The position numbers and the translations under genes were made by a program. Under the pieces are notes generated by a model. That model made no database searches, was not told where the DNA came from, and was given only the letters and a program-made list of their open reading frames with translations. Shown one piece after another: positions 33,704 through 41,874 of a stretch of 64,000 nt of DNA. The DNA is taken from NCBI GenBank assembly GCA_905208635.1, contig CAJLPX010000006.1, positions 21,002 to 85,001 on the forward strand. The letters are read 5' to 3'. The number at the start of each line of letters is the position of its first letter. The first letter of the stretch is position 1. Source of the DNA: an uncultured Collinsella sp. (GTDB lineage: Bacteria > Actinomycetota > Coriobacteriia > Coriobacteriales > Coriobacteriaceae).

Positions 33704-34486
33704 TCAGTTGAAGTCAAATATGGAGTGCGAATTTCCTAAAACGGTTGATTCGACGCTCTCCTCGGCGCAGGTTTTAAGTTCGGCGATGTGCAGGGAGGCG
33801 CTTTTTAGCGATGTGATGAGCTGTCGCGCGCTTGCATCTGCTTGCGGTTCGGCTGGAGCGTCGGTTTCGAGCAGTAGACGGTCGAGTGGAATCTGTCGGG
33901 CGTATTCACGACCGCGCTTGGTAGCGAGCATCCGCTCGTTCACGGAAAAATAGCAGCCTGCGTTTCGCGTACGGACGAACTCGTTCGAGGTGCCGCTAAA
34001 CCAGTGAAAGATGATGGCGGGGGAGTTGGGGCTTGGGGTGAGTAATCCATATGACTCAAGGGCGTCCAGTACGGTTCCTGCTGAACGAACAGCGTGAATT
34101 GATATCACGCGCCCGGCGAGAGGGTGCTGCACGAGTGCATCGCAGAGACGGTCAAGTGCCTGTATTTGAAGCGGTTCGCTTCCGGCAAAGCGCGCAGAAA
34201 AGTCGAGTCCTACCTCGCCGATATAGCGCTCTTGGTCAGCAACTTCGCAAAGCAGATTGACTTCGGCAGGACCGCAGCGGCCGTCGGCGAGCCACCAGGG
34301 ATGGAGGCCGGCGCCCGCGATAATGTTTGGGTATCGGCTGGCCCGCTTTTTTGCTGCCGCGAAGTCGCGTGGGTCGACCCCGCAGTCAAAGAGCCCCAGA
34401 CCCAACGCCGCCGACTCACTGGCTGCAGCATCGGGGCTGAGCATCAAATCAAGATGACAATGCGTGTCAAAGAATCGCGGTTCCAT
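33704..34486 (-). CDS. TatD-family metal-dependent deoxyribonuclease/hydrolase
   Basis: The 260-residue protein begins FFDTHCHLDLM, the first metal motif. IIAGAGLHPWW, YIGEVGLDFSARF, VISIHAVRSAG and LLLETDAPAEP give the remaining conserved sites of the TatD barrel. Members act as 3'-5' exonucleases or D-aminoacyl-tRNA hydrolases. It starts 14 bases after the tcdA stop, so the two are co-transcribed. Confidence 0.9.
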   Translation of the reverse strand: MEPRFFDTHCHLDLMLSPDAAASESAALGLGLFDCGVDPRDFAAAKKRASRYPNIIAGAGLHPWWLADGRCGPAEVNLLCEVADQERYIGEVGLDFSARFAGSEPLQIQALDRLCDALVQHPLAGRVISIHAVRSAGTVLDALESYGLLTPSPNSPAIIFHWFSGTSNEFVRTRNAGCYFSVNERMLATKRGREYARQIPLDRLLLETDAPAEPQADASARQLITSLKSASLHIAELKTCAEESVESTVLGNSHSIFDFN

Positions 34487-34500
34487 CGCAGGACATCCTG

Positions 34501-35298
34501 CTAGTCCAAGCGCTGGCCATCGGCGCGCACGCGCTCGCACCCGCGCCCGCTGATCTGGCGGATAACCTCGCCGGCAATCATCTGACCCATGATGGGCGGC
34601 ATAAAACTGGCAGTTCCCAGCTCGGTGCGCTCGTGGATGTTGGAAGGGTCGCGGGGTTGGGTTTTAACCGATTCCTCGCAGCTAAACAGCACGTGCAGGC
34701 TCTTGATTCCGCGCTTCTTGCATTCTTTGCGCATAATGCGGCTCATGGGGTCACGTACCGTATCGAAAATGTCGGCAAATCGGAGGCACTCGGGATGGAG
34801 TTTGTTGGCCCCGCCCATGGAGCTAACCAAACGGATGTCGTGGTCCTGAGCATATTTGGCAATGGTGAGCTTGGCCGAGATGGTGTCGATGGCGTCGATG
34901 ACGTAGTCAAGTTTGCCGTCCGTCTGCTCCAAAACGCTCGCGAAAAACTCGTCGATGTTGTCGCTCAGCAGGTATTCGGTACGCTTGATGACGGTAGCGG
35001 CTGGATTGATGTCGTGGATCATGGCTTCCATAACATCGATCTTGCGCTTGCCGATGGTGCTGTGAAAGGCGATGGCCTGGCGATTGATATTGCTGGGCGC
35101 GATGATGTCCTTGTCCAGAATGACGAAATGACCGATGCCGCCGCGGGCGAGTGCCTCGCAGCAATTGGAGCCCACGCCACCGCAGCCGAGCACCAGCACT
35201 GTGGAGTTGGCGAGCTTATCGAGTGCCTCGCGGCCCATGATGATCTCGAGCTTGGTGTCGCGTGTCTCGTTGGGAGTTGCGGCTGCGGTTTCGGTCAT
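34501..35298 (-). CDS. tcdA: tRNA threonylcarbamoyladenosine dehydratase (TcdA-like, E1/ThiF fold)
   Basis: The 265-residue protein has the adenylating motif VLVLGCGGVGSNCCEALARGG (glycine-rich loop), DKDIIAPSNINRQ, DAIDTISAKLTI and a C-terminal PPIMGQMIAGEVIRQI. These match TcdA, which cyclises t6A at tRNA position 37 using ATP. ATG 35298 lies 6 bases after GGAGG, while the ATG at 35304 touches it. Paired with the tatD gene. Confidence 0.92.
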   Translation of the reverse strand: MTETAAATPNETRDTKLEIIMGREALDKLANSTVLVLGCGGVGSNCCEALARGGIGHFVILDKDIIAPSNINRQAIAFHSTIGKRKIDVMEAMIHDINPAATVIKRTEYLLSDNIDEFFASVLEQTDGKLDYVIDAIDTISAKLTIAKYAQDHDIRLVSSMGGANKLHPECLRFADIFDTVRDPMSRIMRKECKKRGIKSLHVLFSCEESVKTQPRDPSNIHERTELGTASFMPPIMGQMIAGEVIRQISGRGCERVRADGQRLD

Positions 35299-35505
35299 AG
35301 ACATCCTCCGATGGGGAAGCGAATCGTGTTTTAGCTATCGCCATTATAGGTATTATCGCGATTCCATTTGAGCCCTAGGGGCTTGTTGAAATGAGGCAGT
35401 GATTCGCATAAGATGAAGCAGATGGCACCCGTTGCAGCGGGTTGGCCAACTCCCAAACACGTTTGTAGCGTGAGAAGTGGCCGTCTTCGCATTACGCGGG
35501 GGCGG

Positions 35506-35592
35506 CTATTTCATTCGACCTCCAATGTGGATGCCGAGCTCCACAGCCGCGATTACAAGCAACAACAACGTCAGGACATCGTTAATACTCAT
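35506..35592 (-). CDS. 28-residue single-helix membrane peptide, candidate type I toxin
   Basis: The peptide starts MSINDVLTLLLLVIAAVEL and ends IHIGGRMK: a short polar start, one hydrophobic helix and a basic end, the layout of small holin-like or type I toxins of Gram-positive bacteria. ATG 35592 has a strong site, AAGGAG, 7 bases upstream. A LexA-type box (35658-35671) and a TACAAT -10 box (35644-35649, minus strand) precede it. The 3' region (about 35465-35505) can fold (AGCCGCC/GACGGCC). Toxicity is inferred. Confidence 0.6.
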   Translation of the reverse strand: MSINDVLTLLLLVIAAVELGIHIGGRMK

Positions 35593-35657
35593 AGTCCATC
35601 TCCTTCTTGGGAAGAGGGAGCTGGCCCATCTGCTTCTGGACCCATTGTATCTAAAAA

Positions 35658-35671
35658 CGAACGAATGTTCT
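35658..35671 (-). promoter_or_regulatory. LexA-type box before the small membrane peptide
   Basis: CGAACGAATGTTCT (plus strand) matches the LexA pattern CGAAC-N4-GTTCG at 13 of 14 positions. It covers the -35 to spacer region of the minus-strand promoter whose -10 box is at 35644-35649. Confidence 0.7.
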
Positions 35672-35687
35672 ATACATAACATTGCTA

Positions 35688-35711
35688 TTAGATAATTAGA
35701 CAAACATCTAA
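35688..35711 (+). promoter_or_regulatory. Inverted repeat, probable operator of the ArsR-type repressor
   Basis: TTAGAT (35688-35693) and ATCTAA (35706-35711) form an inverted repeat in A/T-rich DNA 49 bases before the repressor start. ArsR-family autorepressors bind such sites. Confidence 0.5.
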
Positions 35712-35759
35712 ATAACGAGTATAGTGTGCACGTCGCGAGAGATAGCGAGAGGAGGTTCT

Positions 35760-36038
35760 ATGCCGGGAGAAGGTTTTAAGGCGCTGGCGGATCCAACGCG
35801 ACGGCGCATTTTGGAGTTGCTGCGCGAGGGCAATTGCACGGCGGGGGAGCTTGCCGAGCATTTCGATATCAGTAAGCCGTCGCTGAGCCATCACTTGGCG
35901 ACGCTCAAAAACGCCGGGTTGGTGACCGATGAACGTCATGGCCAAAACATCGTTTACAGCTTAAACACCACCGTCATGCAGGACTTGATCGGTTGGTTTA
36001 TGGGCTTTACAAACACGGAAGGTGATAAGGATGAATAA
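35760..36038 (+). CDS. ArsR/SdpR-family autorepressor
   Basis: The 92-residue winged-helix protein has FKALADPTRRRILELLREG and FDISKPSLSHHLATLKNAGLV, as in SdpR of Bacillus. No Cys pair for metal sensing is seen beside a single Cys, so it probably senses through its membrane partner rather than metal. ATG 35760 follows GAGGAGG. Its stop overlaps the start of the SdpI-like gene. Confidence 0.93.
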   Translation: MPGEGFKALADPTRRRILELLREGNCTAGELAEHFDISKPSLSHHLATLKNAGLVTDERHGQNIVYSLNTTVMQDLIGWFMGFTNTEGDKDE

Positions 36039-36735
36039 CGAAAACAAGGGCATTCACCCCACGGGGGTATCGTCGCGCGTGTGGATTGCGCTGGTCGTTC
36101 TGTGCGTCGCCAATGTCGTAGCGCACCTCATGGTGATGCCGAGCTTGCCTGCGCAGATTCCCACGCACTGGGGCGCGAACGGCGCCGTCGACGGTTGGGG
36201 TCCTAGCTGGATGGCCTCCGCGCTCGGCGTGCTGCCTCTGGTGCTTCTCGCAATGTTTTGCGTGGTGCCGCGCATCGATCCCAAAGGTGAGGCATATCGA
36301 ACCTCGGGTAAGTTCTATCAGGGCTTCGTTATCGCCTTCACGCTGCTCATGTGTGCCATAAGCTGGCTGGGGGAGCTAACGGTGTGGGGCATCGTGCCGG
36401 TGGTAGGAACGGTCAATTTGCTGGTATCAGGCGCTATCGGCTTGCTCTTTATTGGTATGGGCAACTACTTACCGCGCGTAAAGCAGAACTACACGCTCGG
36501 TATCAAGACGCCCTGGGCGCTTGCCGATCCCGAGAACTGGCGCCGTACGCAGCGTTTTGGCGGTGCCTGCTTTATGGTGCTGGGCGTTGGCCTGATTGTG
36601 ATGGGCGTGGCGGGTAGCGTGCTTTCGAGTGAAGTCGTCGCCGCGGTGATTGCGGTTCTGGCGTTTGGTTCAGCTGGAGCTGCCTACGTCTATTCGTATC
36701 TGCTGTGGCGCAAATCGCAGCGAGCCGCTCGTTAA
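36031..36735 (+). CDS. SdpI/DUF1648-family membrane protein
   Basis: The 234-residue protein has about six transmembrane helices. The DUF1648 motif LPAQIPTHWGANGAVDGWGP lies after helix 1, and LGIKTPWALADPENWRRTQRFGG is the SdpI signature. In Bacillus SdpI gives immunity to the SdpC killing peptide and sequesters the repressor SdpR. The translationally coupled repressor here supports the same sensing loop. No SdpC-like gene is present nearby. Confidence 0.9.
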   Translation: MNNENKGIHPTGVSSRVWIALVVLCVANVVAHLMVMPSLPAQIPTHWGANGAVDGWGPSWMASALGVLPLVLLAMFCVVPRIDPKGEAYRTSGKFYQGFVIAFTLLMCAISWLGELTVWGIVPVVGTVNLLVSGAIGLLFIGMGNYLPRVKQNYTLGIKTPWALADPENWRRTQRFGGACFMVLGVGLIVMGVAGSVLSSEVVAAVIAVLAFGSAGAAYVYSYLLWRKSQRAAR

Positions 36736-36800
36736 GGTTGCGGAAAACTAGCGTACGCAGTTCATAGTATGTTCCGGGGGACTTTTCCCAGGTAGTATTA

Positions 36801-36827
36801 GGGGTGTGGGCAACCATGCCCCTTTTT
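36801..36827 (+). terminator. Terminator before ettA
   Basis: GGGGTGTGG (36801-36809) pairs with CCATGCCCC (36814-36822) with one wobble, then T5. It ends the repressor/SdpI unit or attenuates ettA. Confidence 0.75.
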
Positions 36828-36918
36828 CGTTAAGTTTCAGAGCTGGTTTCCTCATTGCGTTTCCACTAAAGCGAAACAAGAATAGGGAAACAGCAGGTAG
36901 AAAGGATAAAGCAGGCAA

Positions 36919-38598
36919 ATGGCAGAGTTTATCTACCAGATGTATCAGGCTCGCAAGGCCCATGGCGACAAGGTAATCCTTGACGACGTGACTCTGAGTT
37001 TCTACCCTGGCGCCAAGATCGGCGTTGTGGGTCCCAACGGCATGGGTAAGTCGACCCTGCTCAAGATCATGGCCGGTATCGAGGAGGTCTCCAACGGCGA
37101 TGCCAGGCTCACCCCCGGCTACACCGTGGGCATCCTGCAGCAGGAGCCGCCGCTCGATGACGACAAGACCGTCATCGAGAACGTGCGCATGGCGTTTGGC
37201 GATATGATCGCCAAGGTCGATCGCTTCAATAAGATTGGCGAGGAGATGTGCGACCCGGATTGCGATATGGACGCCCTCATGGCCGAGATGGGCAAGCTCC
37301 AGGACGAGATCGACGCCGCCGACGGCTGGGATATCGATTCCAAGCTCGGCCAGGCCATGGATGCCCTGCAGCTGCCCGATTCCGACATGCCGGTTAACGT
37401 GCTTTCCGGCGGCGAGCGCCGCCGCGTGGCCCTGTGCAAGCTGCTGCTCGAGGCTCCCGACCTGCTGCTGCTCGACGAGCCCACGAACCACCTGGACGCC
37501 GAGTCGATCCTGTGGCTCGAGCATTTCCTGCACAACTACCAGGGCGCCGTTCTGGCTGTCACACACGATCGCTACTTCCTGGATAACGTTGCCGAGTGGA
37601 TCTGCGAGGTCGACCGCGGCCACCTTTATCCCTACAAGGGCAACTACTCCACGTATCTGGAGACCAAGGCCGCCCGTATCGAGGCGCAGGGCAACCGCGA
37701 TGCCAAGCTTGCCAAGCGCATGGAGGCCGAGCTCGAGTGGGTACGCAGCTCGCCCAAGGCTCGTCTGGCCAAGAACAAGGCCCGTCTGGCTCGCTACGAG
37801 GAGATGGAGGCCGAGGCCCGCGCCAGCCAGAAGCTCGACTGGACCGACATCCGCATCCCCGTGGGCCCGCGTCTGGGCAACAAGGTGCTCGAGGCCCATC
37901 ATCTGCACAAGGAGTTCGATGGCCGCGTGCTCATCGACGACCTTTCGTTCACCCTGCCGCGCAACGGCATCGTGGGCGTCATCGGCCCCAACGGTGTCGG
38001 TAAGACCACGCTGTTCAAGACGATTGTGGGTCTGGAGCAGCTGACTTCGGGCGAGCTCGAGGTGGGCGAGACCGTCAAGATTTCTTACGTCGACCAGAAC
38101 CGTTCCGGCATCGACCCCGATAAGAACCTGTGGGAGGTCGTCTCGGACGGCCTGGACCACATGATGGTCGGCGAGACCGAGGTTCCGAGCCGTGCTTATG
38201 TGGCGAGCTTTGGCTTTAAGGGCCAGGACCAGCAGAAGCGCGCTGGCGTACTCTCCGGTGGCGAGCGCAACCGTCTGAACTTGGCGCTTACGCTCAAGCA
38301 GGGCGGCAACCTGCTGCTCCTGGACGAGCCCACGAACGACCTCGACGTCGAGACGCTGTCCTCGCTCGAGGCGGCGCTGCTCGAGTTCCCGGGCTGCTCG
38401 GTGGTCATTAGCCACGACCGTATGTTCCTGGACCGCGTTGCCACGCACATTTTGGCGTGGGAGGGCACCGACGAGAATCCGGGCAACTGGTATTGGTTCG
38501 AGGGCAACTTCGAGGCCTATCAGGCCAACCGCATCGAGCGCCTGGGCGAGGACGCAGCCCAGCCGCATCGTATTCACCGCAAGCTCACGCGTGACTAG
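36919..38598 (+). CDS. ettA: ABC-F translation factor EttA
   Basis: The 559-residue soluble protein has two ABC ATPase domains: GPNGMGKST and LSGGERRRVALCKLLL with DEPTNHLD, then GPNGVGKTT and LSGGERNRLNLALTLKQ with DEPTNDLD. A charged linker (about residues 235-315) joins them. N-terminus MAEFIYQMYQARKAHGDKVI is characteristic of EttA, which gates ribosomes entering elongation according to ATP level. No transmembrane parts, so not a transporter. Confidence 0.96.
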   Translation: MAEFIYQMYQARKAHGDKVILDDVTLSFYPGAKIGVVGPNGMGKSTLLKIMAGIEEVSNGDARLTPGYTVGILQQEPPLDDDKTVIENVRMAFGDMIAKVDRFNKIGEEMCDPDCDMDALMAEMGKLQDEIDAADGWDIDSKLGQAMDALQLPDSDMPVNVLSGGERRRVALCKLLLEAPDLLLLDEPTNHLDAESILWLEHFLHNYQGAVLAVTHDRYFLDNVAEWICEVDRGHLYPYKGNYSTYLETKAARIEAQGNRDAKLAKRMEAELEWVRSSPKARLAKNKARLARYEEMEAEARASQKLDWTDIRIPVGPRLGNKVLEAHHLHKEFDGRVLIDDLSFTLPRNGIVGVIGPNGVGKTTLFKTIVGLEQLTSGELEVGETVKISYVDQNRSGIDPDKNLWEVVSDGLDHMMVGETEVPSRAYVASFGFKGQDQQKRAGVLSGGERNRLNLALTLKQGGNLLLLDEPTNDLDVETLSSLEAALLEFPGCSVVISHDRMFLDRVATHILAWEGTDENPGNWYWFEGNFEAYQANRIERLGEDAAQPHRIHRKLTRD

Positions 38599-38607
38599 TA
38601 GCAAGTA

Positions 38608-38636
38608 GAAAGGCCGCCAGCAAGGGCGGCCTTTCT
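38608..38636 (+). terminator. Terminator after ettA
   Basis: GAAAGGCCGCC (38608-38618) pairs with GGCGGCCTTTC (38625-38635) across a 6-base loop, ending in TTTCTTG. The following 240 bases (38637-38878) are AT-rich and carry no gene; they must hold the promoter of the protease gene. Confidence 0.85.
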
Positions 38637-38878
38637 TGTAGCAATTGCACTGCAGTTATGCCCTGGCTGCTGGTTTGATTCATAATCAAAGTCATCTCTT
38701 TGGGATTAAAGCCCGTTTTTGCTATGAGTGATTTTCTAATTCCGTTTAAAACGTAAAGACGTATTGGGTTACAAGGACATAAGCAAATCGAATTGAAATA
38801 TAACCAGTGCTGTAACGTTACAAAAAAGGTTATAGAATAGGAGTATCTTATAAGTCGCTCCTCTAGAAAGAAGAACAT

Positions 38879-40006
38879 ATGCTTTCGCGTCGTCGTTTTC
38901 TGCAACTTGTCGCGTCTTCAATTGTCGCCTTAGCCGCACGTCCGAAAGAGGTTTTTGCTTCGACGGGCAATATTGATGGTGAGCAGATACAATTTACTTC
39001 AGAAATTGCGCAAGAGCTTGCCGATAAATATATAAAGGGACTCCTCGGCTCTTCGTATACGCCTTCTGACCCTATTCCTTTTGTGGACGTTGATGGGTCC
39101 CCGCTTGGCTACATTGTTCCGGTTGTGACATTCAATAGAGCCGCGGGCTATTTGGTTTTAGATGCTTCAGATGATGAAATACTTACGGGATATCGTTTTG
39201 GAGACGGCTTAGTCAGCCCTATGGATCGGGGAGGAGATCTTGGTGTTGAGTCTTATTCTTTCAATAACCCAGTCGTAATGATCAATCCATTCGAATTCGG
39301 TGTGCAATCTTTGGACGGTTCAATAACAACAAATTGCGGAAGAACAATCCCGGCTGTTTCCATAGAAGGACGGCCTGTCGTTTTATCGAATAAACCTTCA
39401 AGCTGGAACGATGTCGTAATTTACGCAACTCAAATGCAGGATTACACAGTATCTGGATTTCGTTCCATTTCTCAGTTTATGTCATATGATGAAAGCGAGA
39501 TTAAGAGGCTTACTGCCCACTATGCTTGTATGGTGACAGCTTTTTCGAACGTTGCGGAACTGTATGGCATTGCCAATTTATATAACGACCCTTCGCAATA
39601 TATGCAGATATGGAATTACACCAATACCCATGCTCTTTCCGATGAAGAACAGACTGTTCCCGGCGTTGTTTTGGGCGGAACGCCGATATCAACCTGTGCA
39701 ACGGGGTTTACAAATTACTGCGCAAGCAGAGGAAGTACTCTTATCGCCCGCACTGTCTCCTCTCCGGCTATCGCGAGCATTCAAAATGAGATTAACTCTA
39801 ATAGACCGAATGTTTTACATGCGAGTTTGTACAACGGATCAGCCCATTCTGTAACAGCGGAGGCTTACGCCACACTTACTGGTAAGAAAACTGGAGAGAC
39901 AAGGCAGATGATTGGCATAGCGGACGGCTGGAATTCATCTTTATCCTTCCTGAAGTATGATCAGAGCTATTATGCGTGGACTTATGGAACGACTTTTTCG
40001 AAGTAG
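38879..40006 (+). CDS. Tat-exported papain-like (C10/C39-like) cysteine protease homologue
   Basis: The 375-residue protein starts MLSRRRFLQLVASSIVALA, a twin-arginine signal (RRRFLQ) that exports folded proteins. A propeptide-like part (YIVPVVTFNRAAGYLVLDAS) is followed by candidate catalytic Cys in HYACMVTAFSNVAELYGI, His in NGSAHSVTAEAY and IADGWNS near the C-terminus, in the order of streptopain-like C10/C39 enzymes. Activity is not assured. The gene is clearly more AT-rich than its neighbours and overlaps a lipoprotein gene, suggesting joint acquisition. Confidence 0.7.
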   Translation: MLSRRRFLQLVASSIVALAARPKEVFASTGNIDGEQIQFTSEIAQELADKYIKGLLGSSYTPSDPIPFVDVDGSPLGYIVPVVTFNRAAGYLVLDASDDEILTGYRFGDGLVSPMDRGGDLGVESYSFNNPVVMINPFEFGVQSLDGSITTNCGRTIPAVSIEGRPVVLSNKPSSWNDVVIYATQMQDYTVSGFRSISQFMSYDESEIKRLTAHYACMVTAFSNVAELYGIANLYNDPSQYMQIWNYTNTHALSDEEQTVPGVVLGGTPISTCATGFTNYCASRGSTLIARTVSSPAIASIQNEINSNRPNVLHASLYNGSAHSVTAEAYATLTGKKTGETRQMIGIADGWNSSLSFLKYDQSYYAWTYGTTFSK

Positions 40007-40376
40007 GACGATTCGTCTAGCTCTGTCTTTGGTGCTGATGGCTTCATTGGTGGGCTGTTCAACAAAGGAAGAGATATCGCGCGGAGGTTCCGGAGAAGTG
40101 ACTGCGACAGACTCAGGTTCATTAGAAATAGCTGGCGGGCATGCCGATGTGATGTTACAAGGAAAAGGCGTGCTTAGGTCGATTGATGCTGAAGACGCTG
40201 TCTGCTCAATAGAGGATTTGAAGACAGGTGAAACTGCATCGTACCGAGTTTCAGATAATGCTGCGAATATGATTGAGTCGATACCGACTGGAGCGCAGGT
40301 TTCTTTTAGATACTTTGCTCCGCAACTTGAGGATGAGCTTGCTTCTCTGGTGTCTATATGCGCCGATGACAACTAA
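39984..40376 (+). CDS. Small lipoprotein encoded with the protease
   Basis: The 130-residue protein has a basic start (MERLFRSRTIRLAL), a hydrophobic stretch and lipobox LVGC (about residues 19-22), then a soluble domain of about 105 residues with no recognised family. Starts at 39957, 39972 and 39984 are all in frame and overlap the protease gene; the last gives the most normal signal peptide. Translational coupling suggests a partner or immunity/inhibitor role, by inference only. Confidence 0.65.
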   Translation: MERLFRSRTIRLALSLVLMASLVGCSTKEEISRGGSGEVTATDSGSLEIAGGHADVMLQGKGVLRSIDAEDAVCSIEDLKTGETASYRVSDNAANMIESIPTGAQVSFRYFAPQLEDELASLVSICADDN

Positions 40377-40390
40377 AAGGCCTGAATTCA

Positions 40391-40432
40391 AACGGCCTCG
40401 GATGGTCAATTGGCTATCCGAGGCCGTTTTTT
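40391..40432. terminator. Two-way terminator
   Basis: AACGGCCTCGGAT (40391-40403) is perfectly complementary to 40416-40428 and followed by T6. It separates the lipoprotein gene from the minus-strand gene that ends at 40431. Confidence 0.93.
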
Positions 40433-41738
40433 ACTCGACCGGGGCTTCGACCTTGTCGATGGCCCAGGTGGCTCCGAGGCCGCCGTTGGTGTTGCGGCGA
40501 ATGCGTACGGTGACTTCGTGGCGTTTGCCGGCCTGTGTGTAGCGCAGGGGGAAGCTCGCGCGGTTACGGCTGGCCTCGATGGTACCGCGCTCGCGAGCGA
40601 TCCAGTAGTACTCGCCGACGATGCCGAGGGTGTCGGCGCCGTAGGGGAGATAAGTCGACAGCTGGTGCAGCAGCGGGCTAGGGCAGAAGACCTCGGTCGC
40701 GAAATCGATGGGGAAGTCCCCGGGGATGGTTGGTGCTGCGGAAGCGGGGGCCGGTGCTGAATTGGGGACCGGAGTCGGTGCAGGTGTGGGAGCCTGGTCA
40801 CAGGCGGGTGCGGATGCGGACTCAATGACAGGTGCAGACTCAGATGCCGCTTCTGGCTTAGCTATGGAATCTGTCGGTTCCACGGAGATGGACGTGTCTT
40901 CGGTCTCGGTTTTGGCATCGGCCTGCGGAGTGTCCTCTGCCTCGACGTTTGGCTTGGCCTCGACCGGCGTGGATACCATGGTGGTGATGCCGGCGTTGGC
41001 GTTCTCGGGGTCGTAGACAACCGTGAGCGAGATGGCAGGCTGGGGCGCCTCGGGCTCCGGTGTTGCCTCGGCAGCATCTTGATCCGCGAGCTCGTCGGAC
41101 TGATTGTCCTCGGTGTTGTCGCCAAAGACATCGTGGTTCTGGAACACGGGCGCCTCGGGCTGGCCAGCCGCCTCTTCGGTTGTCGACTTGGATGCCTCGT
41201 TGAGCTCCGCAGTGGCTTCCTGCTCGGATATGACTTCGGGATCGGTCGTGGCGGCGATTTCGGTTTCGGCCTCTGCTGTTACTCCAATAGCGACTTCGAT
41301 CTCTGTCTCGGGTTCGGGTTCCGGCACGGCTCCAACCATGGCTTCGGGCTCGGGACGCTTAACGTGCTTGGGGCGCACGGCCTTCAGGTCCTTCTTGCCG
41401 TGCTTCTTCTTTTTGTAGGACTGCTTGGCGCCCTTGGTAGCCTTGCGCTTGTCCTCGTCCTTGGCAAGGGCGGCATCCCATGCCTCGTTGGCGATGACGG
41501 TGGCATACAGGCGGCCGCCCTTAAAGACGGTCAGTTTAATGCAGTCGTCGAGTTCCTCGAGCAACTCGCGCGTGGACTCGAAGCCCAAGTCATAAGCGGC
41601 CATGTCGCCGGCGGCGAGCGCCTCCTCGACCTGCGTCATAAACGTTTGCTTACCGCACCCAATCGCGTCGCGCAGCAGGCGATACAGATAGATGTGGTTG
41701 CCCAGCGATAGCGTGGGCCTAACTATTGTCTTGCTCAT
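40431..41738 (-). CDS. Hypothetical protein with a LOTUS-like N-terminal domain and acidic linker
   Basis: The 435-residue protein has three parts. Residues 1-95 (LSLGNHIYLYRLLRDAIGCG, then DLGFESTRELLEELDDCIKL and FKGGRLYATVIANEAWD) look like a winged-helix domain of the OST-HTH/LOTUS kind. A Lys-rich patch (KQSYKKKKHGKKDLKAVRPK) follows. Residues about 140-350 are a Pro/Glu/Ala-rich disordered linker. The last 90 residues form a compact domain (DTLGIVGEYYWIARERGTIE). RNA or nucleic-acid binding is a guess from the first two parts. ATG 41738 follows GAGGAG. Confidence 0.6.
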   Translation of the reverse strand: MSKTIVRPTLSLGNHIYLYRLLRDAIGCGKQTFMTQVEEALAAGDMAAYDLGFESTRELLEELDDCIKLTVFKGGRLYATVIANEAWDAALAKDEDKRKATKGAKQSYKKKKHGKKDLKAVRPKHVKRPEPEAMVGAVPEPEPETEIEVAIGVTAEAETEIAATTDPEVISEQEATAELNEASKSTTEEAAGQPEAPVFQNHDVFGDNTEDNQSDELADQDAAEATPEPEAPQPAISLTVVYDPENANAGITTMVSTPVEAKPNVEAEDTPQADAKTETEDTSISVEPTDSIAKPEAASESAPVIESASAPACDQAPTPAPTPVPNSAPAPASAAPTIPGDFPIDFATEVFCPSPLLHQLSTYLPYGADTLGIVGEYYWIARERGTIEASRNRASFPLRYTQAGKRHEVTVRIRRNTNGGLGATWAIDKVEAPVE

Positions 41739-41874
41739 GGCAAATCTCCTCTTTACACACGTAAAGCATCTTACCATCGCATAGCGTTCGCCATGGCGGC
41801 ACCCAAGGCAAACGGGCGCGAACCGCTATCGATTCGCGCCCGTTGTACAGGTTGCCTATCTGGGGATGCAGTGC

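Noticed and set aside
38879..40006. SdpC-like killing peptide or bacteriocin linked to the SdpR/SdpI pair
   Set aside because: The protease-like gene is over 2 kb away with ettA and a terminator between, and shows no SdpC features.
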